7,791 bases of DNA from Holophagaceae bacterium. Its GTDB lineage: Bacteria; Acidobacteriota; Holophagae; Holophagales; Holophagaceae. Below the pieces are notes generated by a model. It was not told the DNA's origin, made no database searches, and was given only the letters and a program-made list of their open reading frames with translations. The stretch spans positions 1 to 7,791 of the forward strand of contig JANXQX010000307.1 in assembly GCA_025353305.1 (NCBI GenBank). Reading direction: 5' to 3'. Position numbers and translations under genes: made by a program. Shown here piece by piece: positions 1-7,791 of this stretch (position 1 is the first letter of the stretch; each line of letters begins with the position of its first letter).

Positions 1-2199
1 CACCCGCCCAGGCGCCAGCAGGTCACGCAGGACGATGCCCTCCTTGATGCAATCGTGGACTTCTTCTGCGTCCGCAGGCATCTCTGCGCGCGTGCGGCGG
101 TAGACCAGAGTCACCTCGGCATCCTTCACCAGGCGCCGCGCCGATCGGACCGCGTCCATGGCTGAATTCCCGGCGCCGATGATGAGGATCCGTTTACCCA
201 GATCCATGGGTTCTTCGGCGCGCACCTTGTCCAGGAAATCGAGCGCGTCCATCACGCCGGGCGCAGTTTCCCCCGGAATGTTCAGCCGCTTGCCTTTCTG
301 GGCGCCGACGCTCAGGAAGACATACGGAAAGGCTTCCCGCAGCGCTGCGAACTTTACATCCCGGCCGATGGCTTTTCCCAAATGGAACCGCACACCCAGC
401 TGTCGCAATCGTTCCAGGTCGCCTTCGATGGCCGAAGTGGTCAGGCGGTAGCCGGGAATGACACCGCTCACCATCCCGCCCAGTTCGGTCTTCGCTTCGA
501 AGATCTCCGGATCGAAGCCCATTTTGGCTAGGTAGTAGGCCGCTGAAAGGCCCGCGGGACCCGCGCCGATGATGGCCACCTTCACGTTGATTTTCGGCCC
601 GCATTTTTCAACGGGGACTTCACCGTGTTCGAAGGCGAAGCGCTTGATTTCCCGGATGGCGACCGGGCCATCGTAGAAATTGCGGACACAGCGTTCGATG
701 CAGGGGCGGTCGCAGACGCTGCCTGTGACACCCGGCTGGGGGTTGGTGCGCAGGATGACTTCCATCGCGGTGGAGGGATCTCCATGAGCCACATGCCAAA
801 GGTAGTCGGGGATGTTTTGGTGGGTGGGGCAGGCGTCTTGGCAGGGCGCGGCGATGCAATCGAAGTGCCCCAGGGGACGCTCACCCTTGAAGACCAGGGG
901 ACGTTCGCTGCGGGCGTAGCGAGAATCGGCGGCCGCGGCTTTCGCATGGTTGGCCAGATTGAAGCGCGCACCTTTGCCGTCGGAGCTGGCGTGCACGAAT
1001 GCATCGAGGCTGTTCGCGCCAACTCGGGTCATCGCCCCTTCAAGGTTGACCAGGTACTGCTGGAGACGCGCGAAACCGCCGGGCTTGAGGAGATCCGTGC
1101 AAGTGGTGACGGGCGACAGTCCATCCGCCACGAGGTCGGTAAAGTTATGGGCGTCGGCCCCGCCGCAGAAACTGACGGGCACCGCACCGTCCAGCTCATT
1201 CGTGACCATCTCGGCCAGCTTGAGGGTAAGGGGGTGCAGGGCGCGACCGGAAAGATACATCATTTTTTCACTGGGGGGGAAGATCGGGCGCTTGTTCACC
1301 ACCTCCAAGGTGTTGGATAGCTTGATGCCGAAACTCCGGCCGCAGCCATCGGCCACCTTCGCGAGATTCTTGAGCATCCCGATCGCATCTTCGAAAACCG
1401 GATCGTGTTCGAAGGCCGCGTCGGGAACCTCGATGGCGAATCCGAGGGTTTGATTAAGCAGGCCCCGCAGCCGCTCCGGTCCCAACAGCGTTGGGTTCAG
1501 CTTCACCCAGGTTTCGACGCCAAGATCAGCGAGCAGATGCCGCCCGATGCGTTCGATCTCCGCCGGAGGACAGCCGTGCATCGTCGAAAGCGTGATGTGG
1601 TTTGAAAGCTGGTGCGGGATCTCGATATCGCGGACACCGGGATAGACCTTCGCTACCGTGTCGATGGCCGCAGGCAGGAACGCCCTCGCGTCGCGCATGG
1701 AGGCGATGAAACGCTGCACCCGGGGCTGCCGGATGCCCTCCAGGTTGTAGCCAACACTCATGTTGAAGAGCATCCCGGGTTCCTTGAGGCCCAGCTTGTG
1801 CGCGAGCGCATGCACCAGCACCCAGGCATTCAGGTACTCGTCGAAGGATTGCTCAAGTTTGAGTTCCTGCGACCACTCACAGTTGTAGGCTTCGTCAGCG
1901 ACATCGATGCAGGGCCGGCTGACTTCGATCTCATCAAGGATCTGGACGGTCTTCAGCTCGATGAATCGCGCCCCGCAAAGCCAGCTGGCGAGGATGTTCT
2001 GGGAAAGCTGGCTGTGGGGCCCGGCGGCGACACCCAATGGTGCGGCAAGGTTGCGGCCGAACATCTGTGAAGCGATCCTGGGACCCGGCACCTGGAAGTT
2101 CTGCTTCGGAATTCCGAGCACACTATCGCGGCTGTCCAGCTCGCTGAAGATCCAGCGTGCGAGCAGCCCGAGCGGCGCCGCGCGGAAGGCCTTTTCCAT
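1..2199 (-). CDS. ygfK: YgfK, FAD/NAD(P)-binding Fe-S oxidoreductase of the selenium/purine cluster (C-terminus outside window)
   Basis: The frame is open from ATG at 2199-2197 to the window edge, 733 codons; the E. coli homologue is about 1030 residues, so roughly the last 300 are missing. The N-terminus follows YgfK closely (AAGPHSQLSQNI at 58-69, FIELKTVQILD at 79-89). Residues about 1-400 form a dihydroorotate/dihydropyrimidine-dehydrogenase-like barrel (HGCPP at 208-212, SFCGG at 343-347, TCTDLLKPGG from 366). A GltD-like part follows: Cys448, 453, 457 and Cys496, 500, 504 as likely [4Fe-4S] ligands, a FAD site GAGPAG (545-550), and a second Rossmann site GAGNSA (675-680) for NAD(P)H. 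YgfK is often labelled a selenate reductase subunit, but its chemistry is not firmly established; barrel plus GltD domains resemble dihydropyrimidine dehydrogenase, so electron transfer or ring reduction in purine breakdown is inferred. AGGA lies 11 nt before the start. It is last of the three leftward genes, 304 bp after ygeY. Confidence 0.93.
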   Translation of the reverse strand, partial: MEKAFRAAPLGLLARWIFSELDSRDSVLGIPKQNFQVPGPRIASQMFGRNLAAPLGVAAGPHSQLSQNILASWLCGARFIELKTVQILDEIEVSRPCIDVADEAYNCEWSQELKLEQSFDEYLNAWVLVHALAHKLGLKEPGMLFNMSVGYNLEGIRQPRVQRFIASMRDARAFLPAAIDTVAKVYPGVRDIEIPHQLSNHITLSTMHGCPPAEIERIGRHLLADLGVETWVKLNPTLLGPERLRGLLNQTLGFAIEVPDAAFEHDPVFEDAIGMLKNLAKVADGCGRSFGIKLSNTLEVVNKRPIFPPSEKMMYLSGRALHPLTLKLAEMVTNELDGAVPVSFCGGADAHNFTDLVADGLSPVTTCTDLLKPGGFARLQQYLVNLEGAMTRVGANSLDAFVHASSDGKGARFNLANHAKAAAADSRYARSERPLVFKGERPLGHFDCIAAPCQDACPTHQNIPDYLWHVAHGDPSTAMEVILRTNPQPGVTGSVCDRPCIERCVRNFYDGPVAIREIKRFAFEHGEVPVEKCGPKINVKVAIIGAGPAGLSAAYYLAKMGFDPEIFEAKTELGGMVSGVIPGYRLTTSAIEGDLERLRQLGVRFHLGKAIGRDVKFAALREAFPYVFLSVGAQKGKRLNIPGETAPGVMDALDFLDKVRAEEPMDLGKRILIIGAGNSAMDAVRSARRLVKDAEVTLVYRRTRAEMPADAEEVHDCIKEGIVLRDLLAPGRV

Positions 2200-2503
2200 G
2201 GTGTCGGGGTTCCTGGGGAGAGGTGGAGATGATGACTTATGGCAATTTGGAATTTAAAGAAATTTCACCGCCAAGACGCCAAGAAAAGCATGTTGCGGTT
2301 ATGGATGTACGTGTTTTCTGGACCACATCTCACTTTGGGTACCGTTCAGGACTCTATGGATAAATTTGAACGTGGTCTCCAAATACCGGGGCTGGCTGCT
2401 CTCGAATAATTTCGATTTGTGGGTTAGATGGGGAGTCATTTCTTGGCGGCCTTGGCGTCTTGGCGGTGAGTTCATTTTCTTAGTGATCGAAAGCGACTTC
2501 TTA
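2200..2503. other. ygeY-ygfK intergenic gap
   Basis: This 304-bp gap lies between the ygeY stop and the ygfK start. It is visibly more AT-rich than the flanking genes. It holds an inverted pair of a short repeat near its two ends, listed separately, and about 167 nt of apparently non-coding sequence between them. I see no convincing tRNA, T-tract terminator or sigma70 promoter for ygfK. The only translation signal is the AGGA (plus 2211-2214, minus strand) ahead of the ygfK ATG. Short plus-strand frames here continue into the antisense of ygeY and are not supported as genes. Confidence 0.6.
2265..2469. repeat. inverted pair of a 19-nt CGCCAAG-type repeat
   Basis: TCACCGCCAAGACGCCAAG at 2265-2283 recurs as an exact reverse complement at 2451-2469, 167 nt apart. 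Each copy is built from short CGCCAAG-like units, and the right copy carries one more such unit (2443-2450). AT-rich strings flank both outer sides. The arrangement could be two insertions of a dispersed intergenic repeat in opposite orientation, or the ends of a small non-autonomous element. In RNA the arms could pair and form a large stem-loop between ygeY and ygfK. The exactness is seen directly; family membership and function are inferred. Confidence 0.8.
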
Positions 2504-4066
2504 TCATTGAGCGGCGAATACGCTCGGGAACCGTGCGAGGAAGGCGATGGCATACTGGAGTTCCCGCAGATCCACACACTCGCCGATCTTATGCGTGTTC
2601 TGCTCGATCCCGGGACCGAGGCCGAACATCGCCGGATGTTTGTAGGCACCGGAGACTACCCATTGCTTGGTGGCTCCCACCGGAATGGTGGTGTCTTCTT
2701 TCGGCACCGGGAACCCAACGCCATCCGTGGAGAAGATCCAGCGTTCCACCCTGGGCTCTGCCTGAATGGTTCCACCTTCGCCGCGTTGGCCCTTCACATG
2801 TGGGCTGATGACACCTTTGTAGGTGCTCACCGCCGCCTGGATTGCAGGATGCTCCTCGGGGGTGACCCATCCCATATAGACCTGGGGATTGTTGAGGACG
2901 AAACCCTTCCAGGTGGGCTGATCGTAGATGGGAACACTGATGTCTACTTTGAGACCCGCTGCCCTCGCGACGCTTACCGCGGCCAGGTCTTCGATATCCT
3001 GTATCGACTGTTCCGGTGTTTCGCCCACGGTCAGGCGGCGGTCGAAACGGAAGACGAAGCGGTCGGGCACAGCGCAATCGCTGGGCGTATCGAGATGGGC
3101 CCATGAAGCCGTGCGGGTCCCGTGGCCGAGGAAATCGTTCTCTAGGAAGCCGAGGCGCTTCTCGTATTTCTCGGCGGCCTCTTGGAGGATCGCACCGCTG
3201 TACTCCAACGGATTCAGGCCCTCCCAGGGCATGGAGCCATGGCAGGAGCGACCCGTCACCGTGACCTCGATCTGCATGCGCCCGCGCTGACCACGGTAGA
3301 TGCCCAGGGCTCCCTTCTTGGAGCAGCCCGTGCCTTCGGTAAGGATCACCACATCGGGGATCAGTTCGGCCTTGGCGCCCGGCAGGACCTTGCTGGTGAT
3401 GAACATCGGGCCACCGCCATCGTTGTCCTCCTCGGCCACAGTGGCGTAGGCGAGCACGATGACGCCTTTGAGGGCGCCCTCGGGCAACAGTTCCAGAAGG
3501 ATCTTCGTGGCCACTGCCTCGGCGATGACACCCCCCAGCTGATCCGCGGATCCGCGGCCGAAGAGGAGGTGTTCCCATTCGGAATCCGGGGGAAGCCAGC
3601 CCAGCTCTTCTTTCAGAAAAGCTTTGTTGAGCCTCGCGGGATCCACCAGGCCGTCATAGGCGTCCACACCGCCGCCGATCTTGTCGAGCCACAGCGGACG
3701 CAGGGCCTTCACTGTGTCCGAGTGACCGTCAAGGTAAACAACTTTTTTCTTTTCGGACGGAATGCCATCTTGGGGATCTTCGACCACCCAGACCAGGTTG
3801 CCGAAATCGTCGAAACCGACATCCTCGGGTTTACGAACGGCCTGGATCTCGATGATCTTTTTGCGAAGGTATTCAATACGCGGGAATTCGTGGTTGGACA
3901 GGCCACACAGTGGGTCACCACCAGCATCCGCAGCTTTCTCCACATAGTCGGCGGGGATTCGGATTACCTCCCTGAGCATCTCCGCAGCAAGGGGGCGGTA
4001 CCTTGCCGCCAGTTCGGCGACACGGGTGTCCAGGCTCGTCTCAAGGCTGGTGATTGGGTTTGGCAT
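2504..4066 (-). CDS. ygeY: YgeY-type M20 metallohydrolase linked to selenium/purine metabolism
   Basis: A complete 520-residue protein with the di-zinc M20 peptidase/deacylase pattern. GHSDTV has His115 and Asp117, GRGSADQLGG has Asp175 as bridging ligand, AEED has Glu212/Glu213 (general base plus ligand), TEGTG has Glu244, and THKIGE near the C-terminus has His492. GRSCHGSMP (272-280) fits the dimerisation-domain insert, where a His often completes the active site. M20 enzymes hydrolyse amide bonds of small molecules such as N-acyl amino acids and dipeptides. YgeY's own substrate is not settled; in the purine cluster a carbamoyl- or ureido-type intermediate opened from the ring is a reasonable inference. 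No signal peptide is seen, so it should be cytoplasmic. The protein is over 100 residues longer than a usual M20 enzyme of about 400, with extra sequence probably around 120-165 and 385-465. The start is supported by GGAG 6 nt upstream (plus 4073-4076). It lies 213 bp after xdh on the same strand. Confidence 0.9.
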   Translation of the reverse strand: MPNPITSLETSLDTRVAELAARYRPLAAEMLREVIRIPADYVEKAADAGGDPLCGLSNHEFPRIEYLRKKIIEIQAVRKPEDVGFDDFGNLVWVVEDPQDGIPSEKKKVVYLDGHSDTVKALRPLWLDKIGGGVDAYDGLVDPARLNKAFLKEELGWLPPDSEWEHLLFGRGSADQLGGVIAEAVATKILLELLPEGALKGVIVLAYATVAEEDNDGGGPMFITSKVLPGAKAELIPDVVILTEGTGCSKKGALGIYRGQRGRMQIEVTVTGRSCHGSMPWEGLNPLEYSGAILQEAAEKYEKRLGFLENDFLGHGTRTASWAHLDTPSDCAVPDRFVFRFDRRLTVGETPEQSIQDIEDLAAVSVARAAGLKVDISVPIYDQPTWKGFVLNNPQVYMGWVTPEEHPAIQAAVSTYKGVISPHVKGQRGEGGTIQAEPRVERWIFSTDGVGFPVPKEDTTIPVGATKQWVVSGAYKHPAMFGLGPGIEQNTHKIGECVDLRELQYAIAFLARFPSVFAAQ

Positions 4067-4111
4067 CGGATTCTCCAGGTATCAGGAAAAGGAAAAGCCA
4101 CAGATATTATT

Positions 4112-4249
4112 AAAAAAAAGAAAAGGGGAGCCGCAGATGACGCCGATTACGAAGATGAAAATATAAGAACGGGGAGGGGTAGTATTCCGGCCTCCCTGCT
4201 GCCTTGTAGTTGTTGATTTGTGGCTGTTTCATCTGCGTAATCTGCGGCT
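4112..4249 (-). terminator. possible intercistronic hairpin made of inverted CCGCAGAT-type repeats, with T-run
   Basis: The xdh-ygeY gap carries two inverted, imperfect copies of one repeat. The right copy reads AGCCGCAGATTACGCAGATG on the minus strand (4249-4230, continuing as AAA to 4227). The left copy, read on plus at 4129-4161, starts AGCCGCAGATGACGCCGATT and ends in GAAGATGAAAA; it holds one extra unit of about 9 nt. The arms are separated by about 65 nt. On the minus strand the second arm is followed by a T-rich run of 8 and 4 T (plus 4112-4124), as in an intrinsic terminator. The loop is long, so attenuation or processing between xdh and ygeY is as likely as full termination. Weaker related strings (GCCACAGAT near 4098, GCCACAAATC near 4214-4224) suggest more decayed copies. 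Confidence 0.45.
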
Positions 4250-4279
4250 TCTATTCTTTTGTTCTCATTGCGGCACGGC

Positions 4280-6874
<2,595 letters not shown>

Positions 6875-7005
6875 GGCTCCGGCTCCCGAGAAAGGAATGA
6901 GGTTATTAAAGATAGGAACCATCCGGTCAGCATCATCGCCTTGGGACCCTCCAGCTATCGGGCGCAGTGCGCCCTCCTCCTCACTGCGTTCGGAGAGCCG
7001 GAGCC
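6875..7005 (-). promoter_or_regulatory. structured xdh leader, candidate cis-regulatory RNA
   Basis: The minus-strand sequence between the predicted promoter and the xdh ATG. GGCTCCGGCTC at its 5' end (7005-6995) is exactly complementary to GAGCCGGAGCC immediately before the ATG (6885-6875), covering half of the Shine-Dalgarno. Inside, CGCAGTG (6988-6982) can pair with CACTGCG (6969-6963) around a purine-rich 12-nt loop containing AGGAGG. Alternatively GGGCGCA (6974-6968) can pair with TGCGCCC (6966-6960). These two hairpins share bases 6963-6974, so only one can form at a time. I cannot match this to a known riboswitch class by eye; the molybdenum-cofactor RNA motif is the natural one to test given the downstream enzyme. 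The exact transcription start decides how much of the outer helix survives. Confidence 0.45.
6883..6887 (-). promoter_or_regulatory. ribosome-binding site that decides the xdh start
   Basis: GGGAG on the minus strand, 8 nt before the ATG at 6874-6872. The protein from this ATG begins with the expected ferredoxin-domain strand MEFVLNGH. The other in-frame ATG at 6922-6920 has only a distant AAGG before it and would add an extension unlike a ferredoxin domain. Part of this site lies inside the segment complementary to the leader 5' end. Confidence 0.65.
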
Positions 7006-7024
7006 TCTATTCTAGGACCCTCCA
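6944..7024. repeat. 10-bp direct repeat GGACCCTCCA
   Basis: GGACCCTCCA occurs at 6944-6953 and again at 7015-7024, 71 bp apart in the same orientation. The second copy lies between the -35 and -10 boxes of the predicted xdh promoter and the first lies within the leader. They could be paired protein-binding sites or chance; function is unknown. Confidence 0.4.
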
Positions 7025-7036
7025 AACGGGTGTCAA
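7009..7036 (-). promoter_or_regulatory. sigma70-type promoter for the xdh-ygeY-ygfK operon
   Basis: On the minus strand, -35 TTGACA (7036-7031) is a perfect consensus match. After a 16-nt spacer comes -10 TAGAAT (7014-7009), five of six matching. Transcription would begin near 7002, leaving a leader of about 128 nt before the xdh ATG. The stretch just upstream is AT-rich, unlike the surrounding DNA. It is the only strong promoter-like match I found reading into the three-gene set. Confidence 0.65.
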
Positions 7037-7038
7037 AA

Positions 7039-7060
7039 TATTTATCGCGGTAGATAAATA
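7039..7060. promoter_or_regulatory. candidate operator palindrome upstream of the xdh promoter
   Basis: TATTTATC (7039-7046), six bases GCGGTA, then GATAAATA (7053-7060) form perfect 8-bp inverted half-sites. The site ends 2 bp upstream of the -35 hexamer, where an activator, or a repressor blocking polymerase, would bind. It is also 170 bp before the divergent gene at 7231. The regulator is unknown; I see no regulator gene in the window and cannot assign the motif to a family. Confidence 0.55.
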
Positions 7061-7230
7061 ATTTAGCACTCATTTTCAACCTGGAAAGACTCCCGAAAGC
7101 ACCTCAAACCCCAAACATGGCAGCGTAATGAGTTGCGACCTTTATCCGCGCTGCTTGGCGAATTCGTCTGGAGTTTCCGGCGGAGGCGGGTAGGCTAGGC
7201 CTCACTCCACTCCACTTTCCGGATTCTCCC
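7061..7230. other. upstream region of the small plus-strand gene
   Basis: Non-coding sequence between the palindrome and the ATG at 7231. I see no RNA gene and no -10/-35 pair that I would defend. A TTTATC string at 7141-7146 resembles one half-site of the palindrome 100 bp away but has no partner. Before the ATG the sequence is pyrimidine-rich, with only a weak GGA (7221-7223) as a ribosome-binding candidate. Confidence 0.4.
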
Positions 7231-7605
7231 ATGTCGGATGTCCCAGACCCCCGGCGCTTTGATCGCCTGAAACTGCCGGACCCGCTCAAGGCCCGCTTCA
7301 TGGCCGAAGGCATGTGGGTAGAGGGCGTGGAAATCATCACCATAGGTGCCGGGGGATTTGGCGCCTGGGTGGAGGAGCGCTACGCCCAGCACTTCCTGTT
7401 CGAGCCAGGACATTCCCTAGAGTATTTCCGGTGGGAGGATGGGAGCCTTCCCGCCCCGCCAGCCCGGGCGCGCATCGCCTTTTCGTCCCTGCGGGGGCAG
7501 TCGGCAAGGCCCGGCTTCCTGATGATCGGCGCCGAGTTCCTGGAGCCAAGCGAGGCCTTCGTCTCGCAATTGATAAACGTGGCGCGCAAGGCGCTTGAAG
7601 GTTAG
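7231..7605 (+). CDS. small protein with a degenerate PilZ-like pattern
   Basis: A complete 124-residue protein, divergent from xdh. No signal peptide or membrane segment is seen, so it is probably cytoplasmic. Its layout recalls PilZ domains, which bind cyclic di-GMP: Arg8-x3-Arg12 near the N-terminus, then about 25 residues later a beta-hairpin turn TIGAGGFGAW (37-46) where the D/N-x-S-x-x-G motif normally sits, then alternating strands, and IGAEFLEP (99-106) before a C-terminal helix, as in the common IGxxF ending. Asp/Asn and Ser of the second motif are replaced by Thr37 and Gly39, so cyclic di-GMP binding may be lost if the fold is right. The family assignment is by pattern only. It does not look connected to the purine genes except through the shared upstream region. 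The stop codon overlaps the start of a long hairpin. Confidence 0.7.
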   Translation: MSDVPDPRRFDRLKLPDPLKARFMAEGMWVEGVEIITIGAGGFGAWVEERYAQHFLFEPGHSLEYFRWEDGSLPAPPARARIAFSSLRGQSARPGFLMIGAEFLEPSEAFVSQLINVARKALEG

Positions 7606-7656
7606 GGGCCGTTACACCTTGGCCAATGCTTTTCTGGCCAAGACGTTACGGCCCCT
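7604..7656. repeat. long imperfect inverted repeat between convergent genes
   Basis: The arms 7604-7625 and 7635-7656 pair at 19 of 22 positions around a 9-nt loop. The outer 9 bp (AGGGGCCGT) and inner 7 bp (TTGGCCA) are perfect, with mismatches in the middle. It starts within the stop codon of the plus-strand gene and lies before the end of the minus-strand gene. Position and symmetry suit a bidirectional terminator, but neither side has a T-run, so an insertion-sequence end or transcript-stabilising hairpin remains possible. Confidence 0.6.
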
Positions 7657-7694
7657 GTCATGAAAGCCATTCCGAAAAGCTGAAATAGGAGTTT

Positions 7695-7791
7695 TTAGGA
7701 AAACGCCGGAATGGGTGTGAGCTGGACCATCAGGCCGAGTTTTTCGAGGTCGCGGATGTGTCTCTGGATGCTGCGGTGGCGGGACCTGGAG
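7695..7791 (-). CDS. C-terminal end of a convergent gene, possibly a transposase or DNA-binding protein
   Basis: Reading from the right edge, 31 codons are open and end in TAA (7697-7695). The visible tail contains RSIQRHIRDLEKLGLMVQL and ends in TPIPAFS. A basic helix followed by a LeuGlu-x-LeuGly turn and a short strand is seen at the ends of some IS4/IS1634-type transposases and also in helix-turn-helix proteins; I cannot choose between them from 31 residues. An 8-bp inverted repeat (CCATTCCG 7667-7674, CGGAATGG 7707-7714) straddles its end. The start and most of the gene are outside the window. Confidence 0.45.
   Translation of the reverse strand, partial: SRSRHRSIQRHIRDLEKLGLMVQLTPIPAFS

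Noticed and set aside
625..1320. 231-codon plus-strand frame opposite ygfK
   Set aside because: The opposite strand encodes the Fe-S and FAD motifs of YgfK in one uninterrupted frame.
2589..3578. 329-codon minus-strand frame overlapping ygeY
   Set aside because: It is an out-of-frame copy of the same region, Arg/Gly-rich and without motifs.
3182..4216. 344-codon plus-strand open frame opposite ygeY
   Set aside because: It is antisense to ygeY, whose zinc-ligand motifs are intact, and it runs into the repeat-filled gap; no domain is recognisable.
2265..4249. CRISPR array from the short repeated units in the two gaps
   Set aside because: The repeats are inverted, only two per gap, differ between gaps and have no regular spacers.
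6875..6922. 16-residue N-terminal extension of Xdh from the ATG at 6922
   Set aside because: There is a poor ribosome-binding site, the extra residues do not resemble a ferredoxin N-terminus, and the ATG at 6874 has GGGAG at 8 nt.
7141..7146. TTTATC as a second operator half-site upstream of the small plus-strand gene
   Set aside because: It is a single 6-base match without a partner half-site and is expected by chance.

Overview
The window is GC-rich bacterial DNA. Three genes on the minus strand fill most of it and read leftwards in the order xdh, ygeY, ygfK. All three belong to the set found around selenium-dependent molybdenum hydroxylases: a [2Fe-2S]/molybdopterin xanthine-dehydrogenase-type enzyme, the M20-type hydrolase YgeY, and the iron-sulfur flavoprotein YgfK. 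The same genes sit together in the E. coli ygeW-to-ygfO region and in anaerobic purine (urate/xanthine) degraders. The organism cannot be named from the sequence. Base composition and two short dispersed-repeat styles in the gaps (CGCCAAGACGCCAAG and CCGCAGATTACGCAGAT) would suit an environmental, probably anaerobic or facultative bacterium, for example an acidobacterium of the Geothrix/Holophaga type. That placement is a weak guess.

Layout: ygfK runs from 2199 to the left edge and is open throughout; 733 codons are present and the C-terminus lies outside. A 304-bp gap (2200-2503) holds an inverted pair of a 19-nt repeat. ygeY occupies 4066-2504. A 213-bp gap (4067-4279) holds a second, unrelated inverted repeat pair followed by a T-rich run, and could act as an intercistronic terminator or RNA-processing signal. 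xdh occupies 6874-4280. Its upstream region (6875-7060) is the most information-rich non-coding part. It has a good sigma70-type promoter (TTGACA, 16 nt, TAGAAT, minus strand), a palindrome just upstream of the -35 box, and a leader of about 125 nt. The leader's 5' end is an exact 11-nt complement of the stretch between the ribosome-binding site and the start codon, and two mutually exclusive hairpins lie between.

The right end is separate: a small plus-strand gene (7231-7605) with a degenerate PilZ-like pattern, a long imperfect hairpin starting at its stop codon, and the C-terminal 31 codons of a convergent minus-strand gene that may be a transposase or other DNA-binding protein.

Working model (inference): one leftward operon makes a purine hydroxylase that lacks a FAD domain (Xdh), an NAD(P)H/FAD/Fe-S electron-transfer protein that could be its redox partner or could itself reduce a ring substrate (YgfK), and an amide hydrolase acting on a downstream intermediate (YgeY). 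Expression would be set by a regulator at the palindrome and possibly by the structured leader. No selenium-delivery genes (selD, yqeB, yqeC) are visible in this window.
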